64,000 nucleotides of DNA from Scatophagus argus (lineage: Eukaryota; Chordata; Actinopteri; Scatophagidae). Where the stretch lies: positions 7,998,001-8,062,000 of the forward strand of contig NC_058501.1 of assembly GCF_020382885.2 (NCBI RefSeq), written 5' to 3'. Shown piece by piece: positions 12,601-23,849 of this stretch. The translations under genes and the position numbers were made by a program. The notes under the pieces are model-generated. The model saw only the letters and a program-made list of their open reading frames with translations. It had not been told where the DNA came from and ran no database searches. Each line of letters opens with the position of its first letter. The first letter of the stretch is position 1.

Positions 12601-14615
12601 ATATTTTAACCCATATTTTGTCCCCAGGTACACAGGCCTCACACATAAACCCACATAGTGCACAAAGATAAATTTTTAGTCTTTTAAACATAATTCTCAA
12701 CTGAATTATTAAAAATGACAGCCAGCCACACTCTGATTCTACTGAGAGTTTCGCGGTTTGGAAAGAATTAACACACAGGAACAAAGCATATGAAAGTAGA
12801 GGAGGCGACTGTTCACAACTGCTTTAATCACACTTTCCATCTATGTAGACAGGATGAAATGTCAGAACATTTTTTAAACAGGACAAAGTCTAGTCTGTAG
12901 CCATGCTAGCAGCTGTACTTAGGCTCAGCTGCGTTTTGAGGCACATACTAACAATAGCAGCATTTAGATCCTTAAGTCTAAGTAGAAATACTGCAATATA
13001 TATGTATATCCTACTAATCCTTCATTTAAAATGTCAGTTGTATGTAAGTGTTGGCAAACAGCATTTTAACTAACTAAAAGTAAATGTAAATATGATTCAG
13101 AAAATTGTAAGCTCATCATATTTTTTGTATTCAAGATCTTAATTTGTAAAGTAACTAGTAGCCAAATAAGAATAAGGTGTAAAGTATATGTATTAAGTAT
13201 ATGTATCTTAATTTTGTATTTAAGTGCAGTAGTTGTCTAAGTAAATGGATTTTGTGAAATTCCATCAGTGAGTGTGTTAGCATGCTAGCATTCACTAATT
13301 AGCACAAAACACAAAGCACAGCTGAGGCTGATGATAATATCATTAGTTCTGAAGGTGTCTAGTCATAAACAAAGAACAATAAAGTTGTTAGGATTCATAC
13401 TCAGGGAGACATACATTCTTGTACCATTTATTCTTCTTATCTGTCCGGTAGTTTAGATATTTCTGCCTGGATCAAAGTGATGAACCAACTAACATTCCTA
13501 CCTCTTGAACTGTGCTGCTAGTATGGTTGAAAAAAGTTCTCAGTAATTGAGCAATTGTACGCACAAGTTATATTTTACTTTTTGCATTAGTCCATCTTTG
13601 ACTTGCCTGTTCTTCAACAGTGAGTTAATTATATGTTTGTAAAATACATTTTTGTTTTAGAAAATGTTAATAACAGGTACTAATCTGTCTTGACAGATGT
13701 TCTGTCGGACTCAGTGGCCATCTCCTGAAGAGTACAGCCAGCTAGAGGTCCAAACAAGCCTGGGACGCACCGACATTGTCCGCTGGTTCAAGGATCACCG
13801 CTCGGCACTGAAGAACGGTGAAACTCTGGACTGGATGGAAGGATTCCAAAACCAAAACCCTGTAGAGCAGCAAAAAACAGGCCAAGAACAGAACGGCCAG
13901 AGTAGTGAGAAAAACCAGAGTCTTTCCTTAGAAGTCAAGGCGGTGACAGGTTAGTTTTGGTGGAGAACATGAAGAAGACTTTCGTTTTAAAGTTGCAGTA
14001 CATCATACCCCCATCTGTTGTTGTGTATGAATCTAATTCTACAACCTCTGATGCAGTTGAGGAGGCTCGTGAGAACACAGCAGCTGTAACAGAGCACTCC
14101 AAGCAGTCCAACCAAGACAAAGTCCAGTGGTTGACTGACAAATTAACCCACAGTGTGACAGACCTGAACCGGACCAGACCAGAGCAGACCACCTCTAGCA
14201 CTACTGACAAAGGGAGGTGGGTGGAGAGAGAGAAAACAGATCTTTTACAGCTCACTGTTAAATTTTTTAAAGGAGTTTTTGTGAAAACAGTCTGTATGGG
14301 GCAATTTGTAGGTGCTGAATTACTCCCTTGCTTGCACCTGTTATTTGTTACATGAACCAGATTTTCATACATATGGCTTATAGCTTTTTCAGAACCATTC
14401 AATGTGCAAAGAAACACGTTCTTTTTTTTCTTTCTTTTTTTGGTTCTGGTTCTTAGAAGTAGCCTGTGTTTAAACCTTGTGCCTGTTTCTTTGCCAGGTG
14501 GGTTAAGGTGACCGTGGAAGTGGGGGAGGAGAGTGAAGAAGCAGTGGAAAGACAGAGGCTGGCAACAGACGCTGATGTTCTGACCTTGGAGCAACATGGG
14601 AGGGTCACTGGTTGA
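6637..14615 (+). CDS. zhx2: Zinc fingers and homeoboxes protein 2 (ZHX2-like transcriptional repressor)
   Basis: Coding exons are 6637-6735, 7140-7832, 8872-9084, 9535-9798, 9963-10178, 10342-10426, 10641-10826, 11653-12059, 13697-13949, 14057-14216 and 14498-14615. All are GT-AG with matching phases and give about 897 aa (human ZHX2 is 837). The start MSSRRKASTPCM is the ZHX family N-terminus. Two C2H2 fingers lie at residues ~88-109 (CKYC...H...H) and ~120-141 (CAVC...H...H). Homeodomain 1 (KVWFTTQRLKQGISWSPEE) is at ~285-340, HD2 (EIKKWFSEQR) at ~460-520, HD3 (EVDCWFSERR) at ~555-610 and HD4 (IVRWFKDHR) at ~720-760. A Ser/Pro-rich run (11860-12050) precedes HD4. ZHX proteins are nuclear repressors that dimerise through the HD1 region and bind NF-YA. 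No HD5-like segment follows HD4. The paralogue choice (zhx2 not zhx3) rests on synteny with derl1 plus HD1/HD4 wording. The last two exons are the least certain. Confidence 0.9.
7900..8340. repeat. Diverged teleost dispersed repeat in zhx2 intron 2
   Basis: The stretch holds the phrases ATAAAGGCTGGAAGCAGGG, GGCTGGTCTGGCTCTGT and TTTCCCAAAATGTTGAACT, which I recognise from a short non-autonomous element common in percomorph introns. A second partial copy of the AAAGGCTGG(A/C)AGC word occurs about 150 bases on (8103-8120). The family name is unknown to me and the ends are approximate. Confidence 0.4.
11866..12020 (+). repeat. zhx2: Pyrimidine-rich simple repeat coding a Ser/Pro tract in zhx2
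   Basis: Imperfect TCC/TCT/CCT repeats in exon 8 code for long runs of Ser and Pro between HD3 and HD4. The tract sits in a linker where ZHX proteins vary most, so it is probably a length-variable spacer. Confidence 0.7.
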
Positions 14616-15359
14616 TGGTAGGTTGAACTGGTGAAATATCCTTCTGAAGAAAAAGTAATTTGTATGAGAAGTGAAACCACGTATTTGACATATTACAGCC
14701 TTTCAAAGCTAATGTGGAGAACTTGTTAGCAAACTATTACCTGTTTATACACAGAGCAACACTAGCATTCATTCCAAGTCATGTATTCTGTTGTCCCACG
14801 TTCTGATGAATGTAAAAATGAAAAACATATCTTGGTCTTTACAACTTTCACTATTTGCTAGCTCGTTGCTAATTGCTTCTGGGCAGGAACCCCACTGTGG
14901 GTTTATCAGTGATTTTCTAGACACAGCTGCTTGTTGTGGCTAATGGAAGTGGACGGAAACAGGAATGTTCCTGGTTGTAAAACCGAAACAATGAGCTTAA
15001 AGATGCTAAAATGATACAGAAGGATAATTCCCTGTGGGCTTGTCTCTAAGAGCAGCTCCTTTCATGTTACACACAGTCATGTGACCCTTTGTTATATAAA
15101 AATACTTTTTAAGTTTTACAGTCTGTAATGAAGATTTTACTGCATCTTTACCAACCACAAAAAGGTTCATTGTAGATACAGACAGATAGGACATGGCTTG
15201 ATTGTTTTTTGTTTTTTTTTGGGAGGGGGGGGTTGTCTTGAAAGCATTACTGTGTGAATAAATAGAAAATTAAATGGTGAACTGTTCCTTTAAGATGCTA
15301 CAGCTGCAGCTCCAACTACCCAGGAAGTTATTAGGGTGTAATTACCTCTGATTGGTCCT

Positions 15360-15409
15360 TGGTCCAAATATCATCCTGCCATCTTTTTGGCAGGATGATA
15401 TTTGGACCA
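15360..15409. repeat. Perfect 22-bp inverted repeat with 6-base loop
   Basis: Arms 15360-15381 and 15388-15409 are exact reverse complements around the loop TCTTTT. In the zhx2 transcript this would fold into an uninterrupted 22-bp stem. The core of the left arm is CAAATATCATCCTGCCA. Confidence 0.85.
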
Positions 15410-15429
15410 CACCATCATTAGCATTCAAG

Positions 15430-15431
<2 letters not shown>

Positions 15432-15460
<29 letters not shown>
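15432..15460. repeat. (CA)n microsatellite
   Basis: An unbroken CA dinucleotide run of 29 bases in the zhx2 3' UTR, just after the hairpin. Confidence 0.95.
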
Positions 15461-15462
<2 letters not shown>

Positions 15463-15589
15463 GTTACCGTCACGGGAAGGCACAGTAAATGGTTCAAGGG
15501 GCGTTAAAATTCTTGCTCTATGATTTTGTACTGCAATTACCATATTTTGGTCAGTTCTAAATTTCTCAGTGGCCACTGCAATCAAACAA

Positions 15590-15900
15590 GATTCAAGATT
15601 CAGATTCAAAGCTTTTATTGTCATATGCACAGTAAGGAAACACGTTTCCCTGTACGGCGAAATTCTTACTTTGCTGTCCACACTGAATGTCATAGAAGTT
15701 TAAGGTATATTAAAAGAATAGAATAATTTAACAAAATAGGCAATTTGAGAATAATAATAATTCCAGAATAATTCTTCTCAGTGTCCCATACTGCACGCTT
15801 CCACCAAGTTTCGTGAAAATCAGGCTGGTGATTTTTCCTGTCATCCTGCTGACAAACTAACCAACAACCTGATGGAAAACATAGCCTCTTTGACAAAAGT
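15590..15900. repeat. Two retrotransposon-derived fragments in the zhx2 3' UTR
   Basis: At 15590-15680, a stretch containing AAAGCTTTTATTGTCATATG and then CGAAATTCTTACTTTGCTGT matches a phrase repeated widely in fish genomes. At 15785-15900, CACCAAGTTTCGTGAAAATC and ATCCTGCTGACAAACTAACC match another abundant fish element tail (non-LTR type). I recognise the phrases but cannot name the families. Boundaries are approximate. Confidence 0.5.
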
Positions 15901-17661
15901 AATAAAATAAAATACATTGTCCTTTGCATTAAAAGTTGTTGAAGCAGAATTGTCCAGTGTGCTAATTTCAGTCCATTTCTGTCTGACGTTGTTTCAGGTT
16001 GACTAAATCATTGACTGCTGAGTCACCGATCATCAAGTGACGACTTGAGATGATCAAACGCGGAGCCAGTGGTGTAACTGTCTGCATGTGATGTCATCAC
16101 AAAGAGCCGTGGACTTTGGAGTCCCACAGTTAAAGCACTGATGTGTGGTTCCAATGCTGACATTAAGAGGAGTGCCAAAGCTGGACTTGATGCATTATTC
16201 TTACTATTACTACACTTTTTTTTTTTTTAAGATGCACCCTTGTAAATATTTTTCTGTATGACAAAAAAAGTTTGTACAGTTTTACTGGGAGGGTAAGTTT
16301 TGTTACATTTCTAAAAAAAAAGTCTGACTGATGCCCCAAAACCTGGAATGTTTTTGTTTTTGTTGTTTTAAGATCCAAGTGTATAATAGTCTGTTATTTC
16401 CTGAAAATCAGTCCTATTTTTTTCATACCTGGAAAAATCATACCTGTTCACTACTCATTATGAGTAGTCTTTGATGGCACTTGCATATATCCCAGTGGTA
16501 GTGATAAATGTCTACAGGCTAGGCCACTTTATTTCAAACTATTAGGAAATGGTAACTTTCCCTTTTTCTCCTGCAGCATCACCTTGACTCACCATCATAG
16601 AATTACGCTGGTGAAGGTGGAAATCACTCAAAGCTGCTACAGGGGCACTCAGAAGGAGTGACGGTGTTCTGAACACAGTATAGCCTCACTGCTGAGAGGC
16701 TGGAGAATGAACGCAAACAGACCAAGAAAGACTGCATTTGGGCAAATGAATGAATGCACTGTACGACCCAACTCCCAGCATCTTTTCTAATCAGCTGGTT
16801 CTCGCATCAGTACCCGAGGCATGTTTAAGAGGCTTCAACAGCACAGAATGTTCCTTTCTCGATATAGAAACGATTAATCACATAGAGAAGAGGGTGGAGT
16901 GTCTGTGTGATCGCACCATGCTGCCTTTTCAGCTCTCTTATCTGACATTTGCTGTGTGCTGCAGAACTGGGTACAGCGCAGACCGGTGATGATGATGACT
17001 TAAGTATTTCATTTGTTTGTTTGAAAAACTTGAAATATTTTTGACTGAACTTGCCAAGAACTTTTTGATGAAAGTGTTTTGCGCATGACAAAATAAGTGA
17101 AGCTCCTTTATTTGAGCCATGCCAGATATCCATTTTGCTGAGCTGTGATCGGTGAGCACATCTCTCTGTCTTCTCTTTAGGCTTTGTGTCCTTAGAAAAG
17201 TCCTTCTGTTCAGAGCTGGGTTGGGTTTGGTTGATTTTTGTATAGTGAGTTCAGAACACCTGAATTATATCCGAGACTTAACGAGACAAATGATCAAACT
17301 TGTGCTGATTTTATGAAAACTGGCAAAAAAAAAAAAAGCATTTGGAATTTCACAACAGCCAAAACTGTCATGGACTGCTTGCATGTGCTTCAACAACTCA
17401 TTTTCAAAAATATTTTCAAGGGATATCTATGATTTATGGGTCAGATTGCAAGCGCTTGCAGCATTTGTGCAAGCTTAAACAGTTAAGTTGAACCATCATT
17501 TTAAGCTGGTTTGAACAGCAGGTGTGTGGCTGAATGTCTGTTGCTGCTGCTGATGTTTTAGTTTCACGTTCAGACAAGTATCTGGGATACTATATATTCG
17601 GTTGGCTAGAATGGAAAACCGCTTGCATTTTCATTTTCTACTTTTAAGTCTGCTGTAACTC

Positions 17662-17667
17662 AATAAA
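17662..17667 (+). terminator. zhx2: Polyadenylation signal AATAAA, probable zhx2 3' end
   Basis: AATAAA lies in actcAATAAAtacac, followed within 30 bases by a GT-containing stretch (gtaacaagtgtgaaacg). It is the best signal I noticed downstream of the zhx2 stop before the convergent derl1 3' end. Confidence 0.45.
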
Positions 17668-17690
17668 TACACAACCAACTGTAACAAGTG

Positions 17691-18640
17691 TGAAACGTTC
17701 GCTGTTAATTGTGTGCATCAGTTTGGACAATGTACAGGGAGATTAATGATTACTTGGTTATGTCATTACAGAATTATTTTAACAAGTCAAACAGACAGAA
17801 GCCAAGTGAGGAAAGATCACCTCTTTTAGACTCTAAATTGACTTTTTGGGGTCATTTACACTATATGCAACTCTGTATCTGAGTTGGTTGGACTGGATGG
17901 TATTTTCTGCATCTTTGTTTGATCTCAATTTTTAATCAAACAGTCTTGGTCATTGTACACCTTTTAGTCTGTGGACATTTGCAGATTAATTAGCTCTAGA
18001 ACTGTCAGTGGAACCACATGTAACAAAAACCTTCCTGCCATCAGCTTACTGCCACATCCCTGAAGCTGGCGCTAGTAGACGCCTGAGGTCTAAATAGTTC
18101 AAAGCAATTACAATAAATATTAAAATGTGTGGTTAAATACCTGAAGAGGTCCACAGAAAGCTTTGATGTAGCTTTCACTCTGCTGGATTTTATTGCAATG
18201 CATGCCAGTTTTTATCCGATTTCACATCTGTTCTGCTTCTCTTTGGCAAGGAAGGATGTTTCTCCTGGCTGCACGTAGGCCAACAGAGGTCACTCGGTTA
18301 CATACCTTTTACAGCTGTATGGGTCTTACATTTCTCTTGGTCTCCTTTTTGAACTCAACTCCCAGCTGGAGTTGGTAACCCATGGTAACCCCTAACATAT
18401 GCATTTATAGACAACAGTAATTCCAGCTTTATGTGCACATTGTCAACCAAAACTCAAGCAAAACTAAGAATCAGAATGTGTTTGCATAAGAACCCCATGA
18501 ACAACCAATAAACTAGAGAATAAAGCTATATAGATATCGTATAGATATATAAACAATATGTCATCTGTGGAATAATTTGTCAGTATATCAATTACTTGAG
18601 AAATAATCTGCATCTAATTTGATAAGTGTTGTTCATGTTT
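17691..18640. other. Convergent intergenic space between zhx2 and derl1
   Basis: AT-rich DNA with no exon, RNA gene or clear repeat seen. Both neighbouring genes end toward it. Confidence 0.5.
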
Positions 18641-18658
18641 CAAGCACAAATACTAAAC

Positions 18659-18664
18659 TTTATT
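18659..18664 (-). terminator. derl1: Polyadenylation signal on the minus strand, probable derl1 3' end
   Basis: TTTATT on + reads AATAAA on -, followed on the minus strand by a GT-rich stretch (tagtatttgtgcttg). This gives derl1 a 3' UTR of about 1.1 kb. Other AT-rich candidates nearby cannot be excluded. Confidence 0.4.
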
Positions 18665-19744
18665 TGGTTCAGATTTTTAGACTGTGAGATGCTGCAGCTT
18701 CTCCGTTACATGTTGTAATAAAATGAATATTTTGGACCAAAACAAACAGAGCCACTTTCACCATTTTCTGACATTTAAAGAACAAGTGATAAATCACAAA
18801 AAATAACTGGTAGATTAACTGATGATAATAACTGAATATTGTACTCACAGATACATTCACAGTGATTCTCCACCAGCCACAGAGGCACATAAACAACTCG
18901 AGAGAATAAAACTGATTTATCCAAGCATTGCATTAAGGAAACACGGACAGTAATTACACACTCAGACTCATTCATCCTTTCAATAAACAACTTATATTTA
19001 GAAAAAAGCAAAATCCTGTTTTTACCTCATTTTGATTAAGATCAGATCTTTAAACAGAAGAAGATCAAGTCTGCACATAGAGGCTTAAAAAAACATTTGA
19101 CACACATGTAAATTCAGACCTGGAAACAGTGCCTTCTAAATAGCTTGCCCATGTTCAGCAGAGGGATGGCTGAGAGCGCACTCCCAGTGCGTTGGTAATT
19201 ACAATGTAATCTGATATGACATCACAGAGACAGGACGGGAACACAAGGATCAAAATCAACAGTGTGCTGGTGTGCAGCTACAACATCTCTTGTCTTGACA
19301 GTCCAATGGCAGTGTGCGGAGAGAATGTGGATGGGAGGGAGTGAAAAGAAGAGGACAAAAAGGTAAAATATAAATGGGAGGGGAGACAAATCATCACATA
19401 AAAAGAAAACTCTGTTAGTTCATATTTTCTTCTATCTGCTTCACATGGACACGTTCACCTGTAGTAGTAATATTAGAACTGGCTTTACTTGGTCAATTGA
19501 GCCCATAGCCAGAGTCCTGTGCTGCTCTGTCTTTGGTTGAAATGCATGCTTCCTCAGATTTCCTCCTGTTGTATCCTTTAAGTCTAAACAACCATATGCA
19601 TTAAATGTCAAGACAAGGTTTTCCCTCAAATAGGAAAAAATGTCAGAAAGCAAACATTTTAACCTGAAAATCAACTGTACAGCCATTTGTTACTGGGAGC
19701 AGAGGGGAGGGGGTGGGCGTAGCTCTCTCTGCTCACATCTCTGC

Positions 19745-21973
19745 TCATTCATCCCCCAAACGGTAGCCTTGGCCCCAGTTGTGACGCCCTCCTCCCCTGC
19801 CTCCTCCCGCCTGTTCCTGCGCAGCTGGTCTGCTGGGAGGAGTTCCAAACCCTGTCACCCCCCCTCTCCGGTTAGGGAAGTACTTATACCTGGAGGGAGG
19901 AGGAGAGAATGATGAAAGTGATTTTTCATTTGTAAGAGGAGAAGATATGTGATTTCCTCACTGAAACATTTAACAGACTTGCTTTAAAGCTGTGTACAAC
20001 ACATAATCGACATACTGCAACCTCAGTAATGAAGCTGGTGAGTAAATTGTTCTAAACAAAAAGAACATAGGATATTTGTGTGTAGATGGCCTGGGGAAAA
20101 AAAAAAACTTACAAGATGTCTGGTGTAGACAGGAAGGAGCGACCTCCCAGGTCTATGGGGTATTTGAACATCAGGAAGTAGTAGAGATGACCCACCAGGT
20201 TCCCCGTCAGCTCGTCCACCATACTGCGGAGTAATAACAAAGAGAAGAAAATGAATCAAATCTCACAAAACATTCAGTTAAAGCACTTCATCACACCATG
20301 TAAGGCTTCCTCTCAAGAAACAGAAACAATTCCTTTTTCATTTAAAGAAACTGCATTTACATTTATAGTGCAGCGTGTTTAAAACATAATTAATAGTCTG
20401 TGATTCAACTAATTAAAAACAGTTACTTACGAGCCTCTAACAATGAAGTTGAAGATCAGGATGACCCATGGTAGATAATGTGCCTAGGTCAGGACAGAAC
20501 ACACGAAAAATATCATTAATGACTATTGGAATTATCTTACTTTACATTCATGGAGTAAATATTAGTTATTTGATATTTTCTAACATTACTGTGAAATATG
20601 AGATACCATAAATAAAATATTTTATGTCTTGTATACCTGTTATGTAAAAATGTTGGTCAGAAAACACAAGGTACCTTGAATCGCATATCGAACCAGTAGC
20701 TCACAATCATGTCTTTGTTGAACTGAGCCCAGACGTAGACCACGGACATGATCAGTGAGATCATCAGCAGCTGATGACAACAATACAAAGAGCAACATAT
20801 GAATCCAGTGAAACTGCATCAACAAAACACCCATGTAAAAAAAGGTTTTCACAAGGTTTATTTAAGGATTTATTTAAGTTTTGGTCACATCAGGAGCAGG
20901 AGCTGATTTTTAGTAAAAATGTTTATTGGCTTTCTGGCAGAGTATTAGCATTAGCTAACGCTTGATAAAAAGATTGATAGCTCACCATGTGAGATATCAA
21001 TTTTTTCCTCTAACTATTGGCAGGAAAGTAATTAAACGTGTTTCCCAAAATGTCAACCTCTTGCTATAAGTAAAGCAAAGTTTGTGTAATGATCTTGCAT
21101 CTTGGAACACTAAGATCTCAAGTGATAAATGCAAACAAATGCTATAAGCCTTAAATACAGTATACATTGGTCAGAATTTCATGATGTGTTATGACTGCAG
21201 AGAGAGGGAAGATTCTCACCCGCATGTTCATCAGCAGCCCAGTTATCTACAGCTCGAGTCAAGGACAACAACCTTGTGGGCCAATATAATCACAGCTGGA
21301 ACCAAAACATTAAAGCAGCCATTTCTACCTCTTCCCTTTGAGCAAGGCATCTGACATTGGCACATCACACCTTGTCTAACTTTGCATTTTTTTCACCCAT
21401 TCCCACATTTTGCCTGTGGTAGCAAATCTAAACACTTTGGACTGAAAAATCAGACAAGCTGACAGTCAAGGCTGAACTCCTGACAAAACAACACAGAGTT
21501 GAGATCAGGACCAGGCTGTGCTGCTGGTGCTGCATGTGACCTAGATTAGGTTTCTCTGCTCTGCAGGGGTAGACTGACACTGGGCCACTGGCACAGAGCC
21601 ACCCTGATATGGCACAGTGCTGCAGAGAAAGAGAGTGAGTGAGGTGCAGAAAAGAAGGATGAAAGAGTAATGCAGAGAGGCAAAAGAAGTAGCAGAGATC
21701 TAGAATCAATGGTGGAGAGGAAAACAGGCCAACAGTGACGTAACCATAAATGCTGAAAGATGTGATTCACTGTAGGCAGATTGCAATGCATTATTTAAAA
21801 CAGAAGGTTTTGGTATTTTGTGATGTGACCAATGATGTCAGTCAAAGGATACAACAATGCAGATCCAGTTGAAGAGGAGCATGAAGATATAGTCTGCTGG
21901 TCTGCCATCAAACACCCCTGGAGAACAATACCAGGAAACACAAATTAGCATGACTGTGTGTGTGTGTGTGTGT

Positions 21974-22025
<52 letters not shown>

Positions 22026-23706
22026 AAGAAGTCTCACCTGTCTCTAGCCGAGTGGAGTACTGGTAGAGGATATAGAGGTTGACTAGATACACAAAGCCAG
22101 TTGGGAAATAAAAGGTGGCTGTCACTGGTCTCCATAGCTGAAAAGACCAGAGGAGACATTAGTCTATTAGAAATGTAGTAAGACATTGACATAACCGTGT
22201 TTATTCACAGATCCTGACATGAAGCCTCATGTGGACTGTAAATGCTAACTTCTGAGCACTGCAACGGTGGCACCAGACAGCTGGGGTTCCTCTGCACACT
22301 CTGTTACCTCACAATTAGATTCAGAAAACTCCTGAGTCTACCAGCTCCTCTCTGAAGCCACATGAGACACCACAATAGTTACAGTGACACTGACTGGGCT
22401 GACTTTTAAACAGAACCTCTTTTATTTACCATCAGATAGATAGCAGGACACACCAGATGCTGAAAATCAATCTTTAATGGAGGAAACTTCAAGGGTCTAT
22501 AGAGAATATTTGGGCCCTTGTACTGTATAAGTGGCCTGGCTGATGTGCATGGTTTTCATCAATATCTCAAGGTTATGAGCCTACAGTATGTCACAAGGTT
22601 TCTTTTTCTCTGAGATATCAGTAACCTATTGAAACTGTCACGCCAGCTTGCTCTTTGGTAAGTTAAACAGTACACAGTCATTTAACAGTACAGGAAGTGT
22701 AGAGACTGCTCAAATAACCAGTGGTGGAACAAGTACGGAGATTCTTTGTTTGAATTAAAATAGCAATGCCACAGCATAAAAATGGCCCAATAAATGTATT
22801 AATAAATGCATTTAAAATCCTGCCTTAGCGCAGGAGACAAATGTACACAAAGATATCAAAAATGAAAAGAAATAATTGTGCCTTTAAGCTCAGTGGAATG
22901 CGTGACTTAAACTAAACTATAAACCAATAATATATTTTTGGTAATAACAAAATCTTCAAAGCTGCAAAATACATTACAAGTTAGTGAAGTAAAAAGCAAT
23001 ATATTTCCCTCTGAAATAAGAAATGAACTTCAAAGTTGTACTGGAATGAGTGCATACATTCACTTTCTATCAATGCAACTGACTGGGTTGCAGGGTGTAA
23101 TTTTCCCCGAAGCAGAACTTTGGATGCACGTTCACATCCCACCTCCTTAACTTGCATGACCTCATTGTTAACCCGGCAGTTAATTTTGCCGCGGGAGGAG
23201 TGACATATAGCTAAAACTACCCGAGGAGCTCATATAAAAATCCTTTAATGATTAGTCCAAACTATCTCATGGGAGAATGATATACACAATAACAGCACCT
23301 GACCACTGCTAGTTAAAATACTATGTTCTGTAACGATGTTATATTTAGTGTTTCGATGTGACTAAATCAAGTAGAATTTTGACAGTATCCGGAAATCGTA
23401 GCTTACTGCGTCTCGCCCTCTCATTGGCTGACACACTGCTCAGGCCTGCTGTGTTAGCCTTCCTAGCCAAGTGCTAACTAATCACAGCAAAAACACAGTC
23501 ATGCCCAGCGTTACCCCAGCACACACAGTTGAACAGAGTCAATAAAAACTTACATGAAATCTGTTGAAGACCAACTCGGGATACAACAAGAAGTTCCTAA
23601 AATCAACTAATCCTAGTACTCCAATAAAGGGAAAAGCAACTGAGGCACCAAACCAGAACCGAGTGATCAAAGGGATGCTTCTGAACCAGTCCCCAATGTC
23701 TGACAT
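19745..23706 (-). CDS. derl1: Derlin-1, ER membrane protein of ERAD
   Basis: Minus-strand exons in order are 23554-23706, 22038-22137, 21853-21917, 21220-21246 (only 27 nt), 20675-20770, 20431-20483, 20113-20223 and 19745-19889. They total 750 nt and 249 aa (human 251). The protein starts MSDIGDWFRSIPLITRFWF and keeps the derlin WR motif (LWRPVTATFYFP), the rhomboid-like helices (FMLLFNWICIV, YLPWVILIFNFIV) and a G-rich TM6-type motif (GNLVGHLYYF). It ends with the p97/VCP-binding SHP box (WGQGYRLGDE). Derlin-1 is a catalytically dead rhomboid that forms part of the retrotranslocation channel with Hrd1 and recruits p97. The gene lies head to head with tbc1d31, as in human. A UPR element is seen just upstream of its start. 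Confidence 0.96.
21954..22024. repeat. (TG)n microsatellite in derl1 intron 2
   Basis: About 70 bases of TG repeats with one GGG interruption, ending about 13 bases from the donor of derl1 exon 2 on the minus strand. As transcribed it is a CA-rich tract close to the 5' splice site. Confidence 0.95.
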
Positions 23707-23837
23707 TTTCCCATACGATTACTGCCGAGTTAACTGTTATATCCGCAAAACTAGACCGGCTCCTTAAAAATGAACTACTACCAAAACTGCGATCCTTGCT
23801 GTATTTAAATCAGAAGTGTTCCACTGCTAAGTTTACA

Positions 23838-23845
23838 TGACGTGG
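23838..23845. promoter_or_regulatory. derl1: UPRE-type site TGACGTGG in the derl1 promoter
   Basis: TGACGTGG is the core bound by XBP1/ATF6 in unfolded-protein-response promoters. It lies 132 bases upstream of the derl1 ATG, in the short 5' flank. Derlins are known UPR targets, so the placement makes sense. An 8-base match alone is weak. Confidence 0.55.
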
Positions 23846-23849
23846 CTAA

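Larger units (their letters stand above)
14616..17690 (+). other. zhx2: zhx2 3' UTR
   Basis: About 3 kb follows the TGA at 14613-14615 with no coding exon. It holds a CA microsatellite (15432-15460), a perfect hairpin (15360-15409) and two retrotransposon-derived fragments, listed separately. It ends at a canonical AATAAA (17662-17667). The extent is inferred from that signal. Confidence 0.5.

Noticed and set aside
21838-22125. Minus frame joining derl1 exons 2 and 3 through a TG repeat
   Set aside because: The central His/Thr run is just the translated microsatellite in the intron; only the flanks are coding.
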